From: Methanobacterium spitsbergense
Lineage (GTDB): Archaea; Methanobacteriota; Methanobacteria; Methanobacteriales; Methanobacteriaceae
Assembly: GCF_019931065.1 (NCBI RefSeq)
Contig: NZ_JAIOUQ010000009.1
Location: 199,517 to 263,516 of the forward strand
Direction of reading: 5' to 3'
Length of the DNA: 64,000 bases
Shown: positions 48,335 through 58,951 of the stretch, in pieces
Layout of the letters: each line of letters begins with the position of its first letter
Numbering within the stretch: position 1 is the first letter of the stretch
Position numbers and translations under genes: made by a program
The notes under the pieces: model-generated
Database searches by the model: none
Told to the model about the DNA's origin: nothing
The model's input: only the letters and a program-made list of their open reading frames with translations

Positions 48335-50527
48335 ATGTCTAAAGTCATAATTTTAGTAGTTGAAGATGATGTTATAGAAGCAATGGACATCAAGAGAATT
48401 CTTGAATCCATGGGATACAGTGTTCCTGAAACAGCTTCATCAGGAGAGGAAGCTCTACAAAAATTAACAGAATTTAGACCGGATGTTATTTTAATGGATA
48501 TAATATTAAGTGGTGGAATGGATGGTATTGAAACTGCTGAGGTAATTAAGAATCAATATAAAATACCAATAATATATTTAACTGCTTATTCTGAAACAGA
48601 AACTGTTGAAAGGGCTAAATTAACAGAACCATATGCATATTTAATAAAACCATTTAATTCTAATGATTTAAAAAATTCAATTGAAATTGTAATTTACAAA
48701 CATGAAATGGAAACAAAATTGAAAGAGGAACAGGAACATTTCAGAAATTTGTTTGAAAATGCACCTGTTGGAATTTTCCATTCAACACCCGATGGAAAAT
48801 TATGTAGAGTTAACAAGGCACTTTCAAATATGTGGGGATATGATTCTCCTGAAGAATTAATCAAAGAAGTAAACAAGACCAACATAATGAAAAAAGTCTA
48901 TGTTGATCAGTATAATCATCGTGAATTTGTTGATGAAGTATTAACGGATAAAAATTGGCATTCCTACAATAATAGATACTATAAAAAAGATGGAAGTATA
49001 ATGACTGCTGAACTGTCTTTCAGAGCAGTAAGGGATGAAAATTCCAGTATAATTTATCTTGAAGGATTTGTTAAAGATGTTACTGACCAAATACAAGCTG
49101 AAAATGCTCTTAAAGAAAGTGAATCTCGTTATAAATTGATTTCAGAAAATACAGGTGATGTCATATGGATAATGAACATAGTAACAGGTAAATTTACCTA
49201 TGTCAGTCCATCAGTTTATCATTTACTCGGATATACATCAGAAGAAATTTTAAATAGGTCCATAAAGGATGTTATAACTCAAGAAGCTTATAAATTCATA
49301 TCTAATAACATGTCTATTAGAATTAAAGGTTTTTTATCTGGAAATGATAATTTTCAAGTAATGACTCATTTCATTGATCAGATTGATAAAGATGAGAAGA
49401 TTGTACCAACAGAAGTTGTAACCACTCTTATAATAAACAAAGAAGGACAGATTAACGAAATATTAGGTGTTAGTAGGGATATTAGCGAACGCAGAACTAT
49501 TGAAGAATCATTAATTGAAAGTGAAGAGAAATACAGAACATTATTTGAATCAAATCCGGATTATACACTCCTTTTAGATACAGATGGGAAAATAGTGGAT
49601 GTTAATCAAGCATCACTTAACGTACTAGGTTTATCTAAGGAAGAGTTTATTGGAAAACAAATATCAGATCTAGATATTATCTTAAAAGAAGACCTGAATA
49701 ATATTGTAAATCTTCCCGAAATGTTAGATGGACACCCTATTAAACCATTTGAGGTTAGATTAATTGATAAAGATGGAAAATTGAGATGGATCAATGTTCA
49801 AATCACTACAATAGAAAAAAATGGTAAAACTTCTTTCATACTGATTATTGCAATTGATATAACTGAAAGTAAACAATTTGAAATTGAGCTAACAAACTCT
49901 ATCAGGGAAAAGGAAGTGCTCTTACAGGAAATTCACCATAGAGTTAAAAATAATATGCAGATAATATCCAGTCTATTAAACATTCAAACAAGGTATGTTG
50001 ATGATGCAGAGTCGGTAGATGTGCTTAAAGAAAGTCAAAATCGTGTTAAATCCATGGCCATGATCCATGAGAAGTTATACAATTCCCGATCCTTCAACAA
50101 AATATATTTTGTTGATTATATTGAAAGTTTGGTTTGGGATCTATTTTATTCCTACTCAATTATAAAGGGAACCATCAAACCTGTCCTTGACATAGATGAT
50201 ATTAAACTGAATATTGAAACTTCTGTACCTTGTGGACTTATTATAACCGAATTAGTATCAAACTGCTTGAAATATGCATTTCCTGATGGACGTCAAGGAG
50301 AATTAAAAGTATCTCTTAAAATTAAAGACGATTATTACGAGTTAAACATCAGTGATAATGGTATTGGTTTCCCTGAAAATATCGACTTTAAAAATACAGA
50401 ATCATTAGGTTTACAACTGGTAAATAGCTTGACAGATCAAATTGATGGTGAAATAGAGCTTGATAATACTAATGGAACAGAATTTAAAATAAAATTCCAA
50501 GAATTAGTATACAAAGATAGAGTCTAA
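48335..50527 (+). CDS. REC-PAS-PAS-PAS-HisKA_2-HATPase hybrid histidine kinase
   Basis: A 730-aa cytoplasmic kinase. REC (1-120) is complete (EDD, D55, the Thr of YLTAYS, the Lys of YLIKPF). Three PAS domains (about 130-250, 258-385, 390-515) precede HisKA_2 with H535 in [16 protein letters not shown] and an intact HATPase (LIITELVSNCLKYAFP, DNGIGFP). TATATATTATATAG at 48304-48317 is centred about 26 nt upstream of the ATG, so the mRNA may be nearly leaderless, although AAGGAT is also present. Confidence 0.9.
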   Translation: MSKVIILVVEDDVIEAMDIKRILESMGYSVPETASSGEEALQKLTEFRPDVILMDIILSGGMDGIETAEVIKNQYKIPIIYLTAYSETETVERAKLTEPYAYLIKPFNSNDLKNSIEIVIYKHEMETKLKEEQEHFRNLFENAPVGIFHSTPDGKLCRVNKALSNMWGYDSPEELIKEVNKTNIMKKVYVDQYNHREFVDEVLTDKNWHSYNNRYYKKDGSIMTAELSFRAVRDENSSIIYLEGFVKDVTDQIQAENALKESESRYKLISENTGDVIWIMNIVTGKFTYVSPSVYHLLGYTSEEILNRSIKDVITQEAYKFISNNMSIRIKGFLSGNDNFQVMTHFIDQIDKDEKIVPTEVVTTLIINKEGQINEILGVSRDISERRTIEESLIESEEKYRTLFESNPDYTLLLDTDGKIVDVNQASLNVLGLSKEEFIGKQISDLDIILKEDLNNIVNLPEMLDGHPIKPFEVRLIDKDGKLRWINVQITTIEKNGKTSFILIIAIDITESKQFEIELTNSIREKEVLLQEIHHRVKNNMQIISSLLNIQTRYVDDAESVDVLKESQNRVKSMAMIHEKLYNSRSFNKIYFVDYIESLVWDLFYSYSIIKGTIKPVLDIDDIKLNIETSVPCGLIITELVSNCLKYAFPDGRQGELKVSLKIKDDYYELNISDNGIGFPENIDFKNTESLGLQLVNSLTDQIDGEIELDNTNGTEFKIKFQELVYKDRV

Positions 50528-50640
50528 AAAAAAATATTTTTTTTTTATTTCAATTTTTTTACTGACATTTACCCATAGATTCATTTAAATTTAGATCAGT
50601 AATATACAAATAAGCATATATAAAATTTTTCAGGTGAAAA

Positions 50641-53600
50641 ATGAAATCGTTGAATGTTTTATTGGTAACAGGAGATTCAACAGAAGCAAAAAAAATATGT
50701 GAAACCATAGAGTCCTGGGGCTATAATAGTCCATCTGTTGTCAAATCCACTGAAAAAGTCCTTAATATAGCATATGAGTTTGATGTAGTATTGATGGATA
50801 TTAATTTTAAAACGGAATTTGATAACATAATCGAGTCGGAATTGAAATTTCCTTTAGTTTATCTCAAAAAGGATTTTGAAAACCGAAAAATAGATAAGAA
50901 TTTGTTTATGGAAGATTACACTATTTTATACGTTCCATTTAGTTTTGATGAATATAAGTCTTCAGTAGAAATTGCAATTTACAAACAAAACATTTTAAAA
51001 GAATTTAGAAATGACGGAAAATTCTCTAAAGAAGTTTTAGATGCTTTTCATGATTCTTTATTTGTAATTGATACTTCAGGCAAGATATTAGATATTAATG
51101 AAGCTTCAACCAAAAGATTAGGAAGAACTAAAAATGATCTGGTTGGTTCTAACTATAAAGATATTATTCCTCCGGAAACAGCAGAATTGAGAGGTAAATA
51201 CATTGAAAGAACAATAAGGTTGAATAAAATAATTGAATTCGAAGATATTAGGGATGGAACTTGTTTTCATCATACATTACTACCTCTGTCAGATAATGGT
51301 ATAGTTAAACGTATTGTTGTAAACAGTCAGGATATTACAAAGCGTAAAGATGATGAAAAAGCATTTATCACCATAAATTCATATAATCGAGTTTTAATTG
51401 ATGCAAGTATAGATCCATTTATAACGGTTAATCCCAATGGCGAAATAACTGATGCTAATAAAGCAGTTGAAACTGTAACGGGGTATAATCTGAAACAAGT
51501 TATAGGAACTAATTTTTCAAATTACTTCACCGACCCAGGTTATGCATTAGAGGGATTCAAAAAGGTATTCAAAAATGGTTTTGTTGAAAATTATCCCCTT
51601 AAAATGATGCATAAAGAAGGGCATATCGTTTATGTTTTAATAAATGCTTCATTATATTATGATGAAAAAGGTGAGATATTAGGTGTTTTTGCAGCGATTC
51701 GTGATATTACTGAACTTAAAATAGCTCAAAAAGCATTAAAACAGGCAAATCAGTATAATCGTAGTTTAATTGAGGCAAATATTGATCCATTGGTAACAAT
51801 TGGTCCTGATGGGAAGGTTACCGATGTTAATAAAGCTACTGAAAAGGTTACTGGTTGTTCTCAGAATGAAATTATTGGATCAGATTTTTCAGATTATTTT
51901 ACAGAACCTGATAAGGCTAAGGAAGGTTACGAAGAGGTTTTTCGTAAAGGATATGTAAAAGATTATCCTCTTGAAATTCAGCATTTTGATGGTGGTATTA
52001 CACCTGTTTTGTATAATGCTTCCATTTATAGGGATGAATCAGGTGATGTTGTCGGTGTTTTTGCTGCTGCAAGGGATATAACAAAACGTAAAAAAATTGA
52101 AAATGAATTGTTACGTGCTAATCGTGCACTTAGAGTGATACGTTACAGTGATGAGGTGATGACACGTGCAACAACAGAATATGAGCTGATGAATAAAATT
52201 TGCAGTGTAATAGTTGAAAATGGTGGCTATAAATTCGCATGGATTGGATTTGCTGAGTATGATGAAAAGAAAACTATTAAACCAATTGCATCAGCAGGAT
52301 TTGATGAAGAATATCTCAAAAAAACACGTATATATTGGGCAGATGACGAGATTGGCCGTGGGCCTGGTGGAAATGCTATAAAAACAGGAAATACTATAGT
52401 GTGTCGTGATGTTACTACAAATGGCACGTTTTCACCGTGGAGAGAAGAAGCCAAAAGACATGGTTTTTCATCGCTCATAGTTTTGCCACTAAAAATGGAT
52501 GGAGAAGTTTACGGTGCCATGGGTATTTATGCAGAGGAGATAGATGCATTTGATCCTGGAGAAGTGAAGTTGTTAGAGGAATTATCTAATGATTTATCAT
52601 TTGGGCTTAAAGCCATGAGGGCTCGTTTTGAAAAAGAAAAGGTAGAAAGAGAATTACGTGAAAGTGAAGCAAAGTTCCGGTCTTTTATTGAAACAGCAGA
52701 GGAAGGGGTTTGGATTATTGATGAAAAAGCCAAAACGAACTATGTAAACGATGCTATGCTAAAAATATTAGGTTATACAAGGAACGAAATGATGGGACAT
52801 TCATTTTTTGAATTTATGGATGATGAAAATAAAAATTATGCAAAGGAAAAACTTGAAAGACGTAAAAAGGGAATTGGGGAAAAATATGATTTTAAATTCA
52901 TTCATAAAAATGGATCTAGTGTATGGACTATAATTTCAGCAAAACCTCTCTATAAAAACAATAAATTCATTGGATCATTGGGAATGTTAACCGACATAAC
53001 AAAACGGAAGGAGATGGAAGAAAAGTTAAAAAAATCATTAAATGAAAAAGAGATGCTATTAAAGGAGATCCACCATAGGGTTAAAAATAATTTAATGGTT
53101 ATTTCAAGTCTTTTAAATCTTCAATCAAATTATATTAAAAATAAAGAAGATTTTGATATGTTCCGGGAAAGTCAAAACCGTGCAAAGTCAATGGCACTTA
53201 TCCATGAACTTCTCTACAGATCAGATGATCTTAAAAGCATAGACTTTGGAGATTATATGCGTACTCTAATAAAAGATCTTTTCAATACGTATATCCATGA
53301 TCCATTCCGTTTAAAACTGAATTTGGACCTTCAAAGTTTAAATCTTGATATCAATACATCAATTCCTTTAGGGCTCATAGTAAATGAGTTAGTATCAAAC
53401 TCCATGAAGTACGCATTTCCCGATGGAAGAGAAGGAGAGATAAATATTAGTCTGAGAGCAGAGGATGGTGAATATATATTGATTGTTGGAGACACTGGAG
53501 TGGGCATACCTGATGATATTGATTTTAGAAATACTGATTCTTTGGGGCTTCAGCTAGTAAACAATTTAACTCAACAAATTGACGGTGAAATAGAACTCAA

Positions 53601-53652
53601 TAAAAAAAATGGCACAGAATTCACTATTAAATTTGAAGAAGCATCGTACTAA
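50641..53652 (+). CDS. Pseudo-REC-PAS3-GAF-PAS-HisKA_2-HATPase histidine kinase
   Basis: A 1003-aa kinase, the largest gene here. Residues 1-115 are a receiver fold that keeps D53 (VVLMDINF) but has GD at the acidic pair, K76 in place of the switch Thr (VYLKKD) and V98 in place of the conserved Lys (LYVPF). PAS domains cover about 130-240, 245-360 and 368-485, the last two clearly duplicated from each other. GAF is at about 490-665 and PAS at 675-790. HisKA_2 has H812 and HATPase has DTGVGIP. Follows the other kinase by 113 bp on the same strand. Confidence 0.88.
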   Translation: MKSLNVLLVTGDSTEAKKICETIESWGYNSPSVVKSTEKVLNIAYEFDVVLMDINFKTEFDNIIESELKFPLVYLKKDFENRKIDKNLFMEDYTILYVPFSFDEYKSSVEIAIYKQNILKEFRNDGKFSKEVLDAFHDSLFVIDTSGKILDINEASTKRLGRTKNDLVGSNYKDIIPPETAELRGKYIERTIRLNKIIEFEDIRDGTCFHHTLLPLSDNGIVKRIVVNSQDITKRKDDEKAFITINSYNRVLIDASIDPFITVNPNGEITDANKAVETVTGYNLKQVIGTNFSNYFTDPGYALEGFKKVFKNGFVENYPLKMMHKEGHIVYVLINASLYYDEKGEILGVFAAIRDITELKIAQKALKQANQYNRSLIEANIDPLVTIGPDGKVTDVNKATEKVTGCSQNEIIGSDFSDYFTEPDKAKEGYEEVFRKGYVKDYPLEIQHFDGGITPVLYNASIYRDESGDVVGVFAAARDITKRKKIENELLRANRALRVIRYSDEVMTRATTEYELMNKICSVIVENGGYKFAWIGFAEYDEKKTIKPIASAGFDEEYLKKTRIYWADDEIGRGPGGNAIKTGNTIVCRDVTTNGTFSPWREEAKRHGFSSLIVLPLKMDGEVYGAMGIYAEEIDAFDPGEVKLLEELSNDLSFGLKAMRARFEKEKVERELRESEAKFRSFIETAEEGVWIIDEKAKTNYVNDAMLKILGYTRNEMMGHSFFEFMDDENKNYAKEKLERRKKGIGEKYDFKFIHKNGSSVWTIISAKPLYKNNKFIGSLGMLTDITKRKEMEEKLKKSLNEKEMLLKEIHHRVKNNLMVISSLLNLQSNYIKNKEDFDMFRESQNRAKSMALIHELLYRSDDLKSIDFGDYMRTLIKDLFNTYIHDPFRLKLNLDLQSLNLDINTSIPLGLIVNELVSNSMKYAFPDGREGEINISLRAEDGEYILIVGDTGVGIPDDIDFRNTDSLGLQLVNNLTQQIDGEIELNKKNGTEFTIKFEEASY

Positions 53653-53712
53653 CTGGTATTTGAGATTATCATATGAATTTAATATTCATTTTTTCATAAC
53701 AACTTATTAACT

Positions 53713-53944
53713 GTGAACTACCCCTCCCTTTCGGAAGGAGCTTCTTCCTTCATTAAATCCACTAATGTGGTTTTTTTCAGAGAAGCTTTAATTTCCGTAG
53801 TTCCTACGGTACTGATTAGATTAAGTGCAGTATGCTTGGTTATCGCATACGATACTATTAATTATTGTTAAACTATTATTTATATGTAGTAGTTGGATTC
53901 ATCCCCACCTTAACACATGGGGTATTCTCCAACATTAAGATAAA
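53713..53944 (+). repeat. Structured dispersed element, copy B (orphan IS605/omegaRNA-like)
   Basis: About 232 bp matching copy A at 25120-25348. Differences are mostly in loops and spacers. Here AGCTTCT/AGAAGCT encloses a perfect CCAC-TAAT-GTGG hairpin, the CCGTAG-TTC-CTACGG hairpin is unchanged, the next arm GTATGC(9 nt)GCATAC is a perfect 6-bp stem, and the terminal CCCCA(10 nt)TGGGG hairpin has a different loop. Then TATTCTCCAACATTAAG. It lies 60 bp past the kinase stop. No transposase nearby. Confidence 0.75.
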
Positions 53945-54064
53945 ATAATATATTTATATTCCAAAAATTAGTTTTTAAATACAATGAGTTTTTATATAGG
54001 TTTGTTAAACTCATTATATTCAGCGAGTTAAAATTTTTTCTTATAAAATAAAATGGTGGCATTT

Positions 54065-54406
54065 ATGGCAGCAAAGAAGAATGATACGATAACAATTGAT
54101 AAAGAATTTAAAGCACGGATGAAAATATTCAAAGAAGCTCTTAAAAGTGAGGAAAAAAAGATTGAATTACACGACAGTATATATGGCTCTGAGGTGCTCA
54201 TCAGATTCGAAGTTTTCCTTCCCTCAAGGGATCCATTGAAATTTGCAGATGGTCTTTTCTTGTATATGAATGATTCTGGTGAAATAGTTGATGCAGAATA
54301 CTATATAAAAATTGAGGATAATATTACTGTATCAAAACTTAAACCAAATGATTTAAAGGTTGTTAAAGAACTATTTAACGATTCATTTTCGTTAGAAATT
54401 GAATAA
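54065..54406 (+). CDS. Hypothetical protein
   Basis: A 113-aa soluble acidic protein I do not recognise. It has helix then strand pattern (IDKEFKARMKIFKEALKS, then VLIRFEVFLPSRD) and ends in KLKPNDLKVVKELFNDSF. The frame has ATGs at 54053 and 54065. GGTGG at 54055-54059 favours 54065. It is followed by TCCCTTTTTAGGGG and a T-run (54438-54452) that could end transcription. Confidence 0.55.
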   Translation: MAAKKNDTITIDKEFKARMKIFKEALKSEEKKIELHDSIYGSEVLIRFEVFLPSRDPLKFADGLFLYMNDSGEIVDAEYYIKIEDNITVSKLKPNDLKVVKELFNDSFSLEIE

Positions 54407-54742
54407 TCTCCCTTTTTAGGGGTTTTGCAATTTCATTAATTCTTTTTTTTTTAAAGGGTAAAAATTTTTAAAATATTTTTTTTAGAACCATTTACATGTT
54501 TTTTTGGATAAAAGATTAATATTAAACCTAATTTGTAAAAGTTATATATCCATGAGGTTCATATATTAAGTTTGAATAAACTAGAATTTGATATAAATTA
54601 ATAATCTATTGTACAGAAATTTCAGGAGTGAAAATTGTTTTAGTAATTAATAAAGATATACAAGCTCAGTTAATGACTTTCATTTCTGATTTACAGCTAT
54701 ACATAAATTTTCTCGATTAGTGTACATGGAGGCATAGTTATA
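54407..54742. other. Intergenic region with a possible terminator and a 30-codon frame
   Basis: It starts with CCCTTTTTAGGG and T-runs. Then GTG at 54628, after TCAGGA, opens a 30-codon frame ending in TAG at 54718-54720, which could be a small ORF or leader peptide ahead of the NYN gene. GGAGGC lies before ATG 54743. I do not claim the small frame is real. Confidence 0.35.
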
Positions 54743-55249
<507 letters not shown>

Positions 55250-55252
55250 AAA

Positions 55253-56413
55253 ATGCTTGTTAATTCTTTAGTTGACGAAGTTAATAGGAGAGAGAATGCT
55301 CTCAAAATTATCAAAAAAATACTGCAGACAAAGGGAAGAAATGGATTTTTTGATCTTACAGGGTTAGCTGGTGGATTTCCAATATTACCCGAGGATAAAG
55401 ATCTTCTTGAAACTTATGCTGGATCCGCAGTATTTGAAGATGCAATCCAAACACTTGGAAAAATTCACTTAGGTGGGGAAAAGATTTTAGCTCTCAACAG
55501 GACTAGTTCTGGTATATTTGCAGCTATTATTGCACTTGTAAAAGAAGGTGATGAAATTGTTCATTATCTCCCTAAATCACCAGCCCACCCATCCATACCA
55601 AGAAGTGCAGAACTTGTTGGTGCAACCTACAAAGAATTCGAAGATATCAATGATTTTAAAGTGGGAGAAAATACTTCGCTTGTTTTTATAACAGGATCCA
55701 CCATGGATCATGATGTAATTTCCAAAGAAGATTTTTTAAAGGTAATTGAAATTTCAAAGTCATTGGAAATTCCTGTTTTTGTAGATGATGCTTCTGGAGC
55801 CAGACTACGTACAATTGTATACAAACAACCTCGTGCAATGGATATGGGCGCGGATATTGCTATTACTAGTACTGATAAATTGATGGGTGGTCCAAGAGGA
55901 GGATTAATGTCGGGAAAAGCTGATATTATGATTCAAGTTAAATCAAAGGCCCATCAGTTTGGTTTGGAAGCCCAATCACCATTAGTTGCAGGTATGGTTA
56001 GAGCTCTTGAAAATTTAAGCCCTGAAATAATTCTCGAAGCATTCATAAATAAACACGATCTTTACAATGCTTTAAAAAATAATTTCAAACATGTTAAAGA
56101 AACTCCGACAGGGTTGATGTTAACTCCAGAATCTCTTAAATTAGAATTGACAGACAGGGGAATAAAAACAGATCTAAGTCCGACTGATTTGGCTTTTCTC
56201 TTTGCAATGTTGTTATTAAGAAATAATGGCATAATAACTATCCCTGCAGTGGGTATGCCTGGTGCATCTGCTACTATACGTATAGATCTAGCTTCAAATG
56301 ATGCGGCAAGAATAACAACAGAAGAAATAGTGAAATCCTTTTTAGATACTCTTTCCAATCTGGTTAATATCATTGATGATACCGATGCATGCAATGCAGT
56401 ACTTTACAAATAA
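55253..56413 (+). CDS. TIGR03576 family PLP-dependent enzyme (SelA-like, MJ0158 type)
   Basis: A 386-aa fold-type I PLP protein related to selenocysteine synthase. FFDLTGLAGGFPILPEDKDL, RTSSGIFAAI, VDDASGARLR and the PLP lysine in ITSTDKLMGGPRGG are present. MJ0158-type proteins were once proposed as archaeal SelA but were reported not to act on seryl-tRNA, so the reaction remains open. Between the NYN and RtcA genes in one orientation, so RNA-related context is plausible. Confidence 0.88.
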   Translation: MLVNSLVDEVNRRENALKIIKKILQTKGRNGFFDLTGLAGGFPILPEDKDLLETYAGSAVFEDAIQTLGKIHLGGEKILALNRTSSGIFAAIIALVKEGDEIVHYLPKSPAHPSIPRSAELVGATYKEFEDINDFKVGENTSLVFITGSTMDHDVISKEDFLKVIEISKSLEIPVFVDDASGARLRTIVYKQPRAMDMGADIAITSTDKLMGGPRGGLMSGKADIMIQVKSKAHQFGLEAQSPLVAGMVRALENLSPEIILEAFINKHDLYNALKNNFKHVKETPTGLMLTPESLKLELTDRGIKTDLSPTDLAFLFAMLLLRNNGIITIPAVGMPGASATIRIDLASNDAARITTEEIVKSFLDTLSNLVNIIDDTDACNAVLYK

Positions 56414-56455
56414 AGTTATCATGGAATGATTCTTTTTTTAAATTTGGTGATAAAA

Positions 56456-57472
56456 ATGATCGAAGTTGATGGATCATACGGTGAAGGTGGAGGAGCTGTT
56501 CTTAGAATTGCAACGGCATTATCAGCTGTAACATCTAAACCAGTTCATATTACTAATATACGTTCTGGAAGACCAAAACCAGGACTTATGCCTCAACATT
56601 TGAATGCTGTAAAAGCTGTTGCAGATTTATCAAGAGCATCAATTAGTGGATTGGAATTAGGTTCAACTGAACTGTTTTTTAGTCCCAATCAACTGATAGG
56701 GGGAGACTTTAAAATCGATATTGGAACCGCGGGCAGTATAACTTTAATACTCCAAGCTTTTATGGTACCTGCAGTTTTTGCTGACAGCCCTGTGAAGATC
56801 ACAATTATTGGAGGTACCGATGTTAGGTGGTCTCCAAGTATAGATTACCTCATAAATGTTACCTTACCGGTTTTAAAATTGATGGGATATGATGCAAAAC
56901 CTAAACTGGTACAGAGAGGGCATTATCCTCGTGGAGGGGGAATTTTTGAACTTGAAATTGATCCAGTTAAAAAATTGAGACCATTAAACTTATGTGAATT
57001 GAATTTTAACAGCATCAATGGAATTTCCCATGCAGTTAAACTTCCAGAACACGTAGCAGTGAGACAGGCAAATAGTGCTGAAGAGATATTGTCAAAAGCA
57101 GGTTACAAATCAAAAATTGAAATTTATCATTCTCAAAGGGCTATGGGGCCAGGTTCTGGTATTTTATTATGGACAAATGGAATAACTTCTGTAAGTGGAA
57201 GTTCAATAGGAGAACCTGGTAAAAAAGCCGAGATAATAGGCTATGAAGCTGCAAATGATATTTTATATAATATTTCAAGGAAGTCTGCAGTTGATAGATA
57301 TATGGGTGATCAGATCATTCCATATCTTGCACTTGCAGGTGATTCAACTATTAAAACATCTGAACTTACACAGCATGCTGTTACCAATATCCATGTGACT
57401 GAGAAGTTTATTGATAAAAAATTTCATATTAAAGGATCAATGGGTGAATCTGCAATTATTAGTGTGAATTGA
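56456..57472 (+). CDS. rtcA: RNA 3'-terminal phosphate cyclase
   Basis: A 338-aa cyclase that uses ATP to turn an RNA 3'-phosphate into a 2',3'-cyclic phosphate through a covalent His-AMP. The start is MIEVDGSYGEGGGAVLRIAT, with RSGRPKPGLMPQHLNAV next, the family signature, and the nucleophile His is H307 in ELTQHAVTNIHV. The frame is open farther upstream, but GGTGAT at 56445-56451 sets ATG 56456. It follows the PLP enzyme by 42 bp. Confidence 0.93.
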   Translation: MIEVDGSYGEGGGAVLRIATALSAVTSKPVHITNIRSGRPKPGLMPQHLNAVKAVADLSRASISGLELGSTELFFSPNQLIGGDFKIDIGTAGSITLILQAFMVPAVFADSPVKITIIGGTDVRWSPSIDYLINVTLPVLKLMGYDAKPKLVQRGHYPRGGGIFELEIDPVKKLRPLNLCELNFNSINGISHAVKLPEHVAVRQANSAEEILSKAGYKSKIEIYHSQRAMGPGSGILLWTNGITSVSGSSIGEPGKKAEIIGYEAANDILYNISRKSAVDRYMGDQIIPYLALAGDSTIKTSELTQHAVTNIHVTEKFIDKKFHIKGSMGESAIISVN

Positions 57473-57495
57473 TATTTTGAACAATTATATTGAAA

Positions 57496-58839
57496 TTATG
57501 ATATAATATTTACTGTGTACCATCCAGTTCTATCAAGGAACTGATTGTTTCTCATATCATCAACACTTAACATGTATTTTTGATCATTCAATAGATTTGA
57601 TGGTATGCCTATGATTATTCCATTATCATTAACCTTAACTTTCAATGAATCTGGTTTTAAACTGTTAGATGCTAACATCACATAATTACAGGTTCCATTC
57701 TGTACTTTAACATCTATTCTGTTTACACCAGAACTTCCAAAGCCCCGGATATGAAAATTGTATATTCCTATTTTTGATGGACCTCCCACTGTCTTCAATG
57801 ACATCCAGATAGTGTTATTGTCTTCATCAAATCCAATATCTGTTAAATCCATTAAATTGAGGTTACTTACAGTTGAGTAAAAAGTATCAAGGGGAGGTTT
57901 AACGAGTGTATCACCAACAGGATCCTTGAATAGTGTTGGTGGAAATTGGTTGTTATTAATATAATCTATTGAAACAGGCTTTTTCTGGACAGTATCCTGT
58001 TCATAGGGTATAAACAACTCATTTTTCCGGACATATGATAATAAAAAGGTCGGATCTCCTTGTAATTGGCTTTTATAATTATTAATAGCTTTGTATTTGA
58101 TTTTTTCATCTGAATCATTTATTGGAAATACTAGCCAATTAATTTGATTTTTCAGGAATGAAGGAGGTAACAGATTAATTTGTGGAAAATATGATCTTGG
58201 AAATGGCCATTGCGAAGCAACATGTACAGGATAGCTATACTTTTTACCAGTATAATTGAGGTTATTGGTTGCATATTCAACAAATGAACTTGTTCCCCAG
58301 TGATCTGGATTTGCGTCATTGGGATATGGATAAATAATTATGGTTGGATTGAAATCCTTGATGGTGCTTTCCAAATTTTTTTCAATGTTATCTCCTGTGT
58401 TAAGAGCATTTTTTTGGTAAGCAAATACATTTTGAGTGGAGTTACCATCTTCTTCCCAAGGATGGTTCCAATTATCATTGAATAGATATTGAAGTGCCTG
58501 GGGATAATCTAAAAATGTTATATTTTCTGGTGGAAGTCCCAAAGTCATAGTTGCATTAATAGACTCTTGATGCCTTACAACTCCCATATGTCCTTTTCCA
58601 CCATTTGTAACAACCACAACAGATAGTGGTATGTTATTTTTAACACAGTATCTTATTAATCCTCCACATGCAACTGTTTCATCGTCAGGATGTGGTGCAA
58701 CAATAAGTACCCTATCAGAAGAGGTTATATTAGGGCCTTGGGTCAATGGGGTTACATGAATACTGCTACTGTATAAATACACAGCTAACCCAAAAATTAT
58801 TATAAAAAGTGTTATAATGGTAATTATTTTTTTATTCAT
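57496..58839 (-). CDS. PIG-L family deacetylase, membrane-anchored
   Basis: A 447-aa protein. An N-terminal hydrophobic helix (IITIITLFIIIFGLAVYLY) anchors it. The catalytic domain begins VLIVAPHPDDETVACGG (H50, D52, D53) and holds TNGGKGH and PNDANPDHWGTS, the zinc site of N-acetylglucosaminyl deacetylases. After about residue 290 is an extra beta-rich domain without a name. It would remove acetyl groups from an extracytoplasmic amino sugar, possibly part of surface glycan or pseudomurein. AGAGGATC precedes the ATG. Confidence 0.83.
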   Translation of the reverse strand: MNKKIITIITLFIIIFGLAVYLYSSSIHVTPLTQGPNITSSDRVLIVAPHPDDETVACGGLIRYCVKNNIPLSVVVVTNGGKGHMGVVRHQESINATMTLGLPPENITFLDYPQALQYLFNDNWNHPWEEDGNSTQNVFAYQKNALNTGDNIEKNLESTIKDFNPTIIIYPYPNDANPDHWGTSSFVEYATNNLNYTGKKYSYPVHVASQWPFPRSYFPQINLLPPSFLKNQINWLVFPINDSDEKIKYKAINNYKSQLQGDPTFLLSYVRKNELFIPYEQDTVQKKPVSIDYINNNQFPPTLFKDPVGDTLVKPPLDTFYSTVSNLNLMDLTDIGFDEDNNTIWMSLKTVGGPSKIGIYNFHIRGFGSSGVNRIDVKVQNGTCNYVMLASNSLKPDSLKVKVNDNGIIIGIPSNLLNDQKYMLSVDDMRNNQFLDRTGWYTVNIIS

Positions 58840-58951
58840 TGATCCTCTAAAGTATTGAATTAGCTAAATACATAATTATTATATTGTTAACATTAAGTAT
58901 TAATTTATCTATCATTATAAAAAAAAATTAAAATTAGATATTTGATGTATT

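Noticed and set aside
55253..56413. Selenocysteine synthase (SelA)
   Set aside because: The family resembles SelA, but no selenocysteine genes occur here and MJ0158-type proteins were reported not to act on seryl-tRNA.
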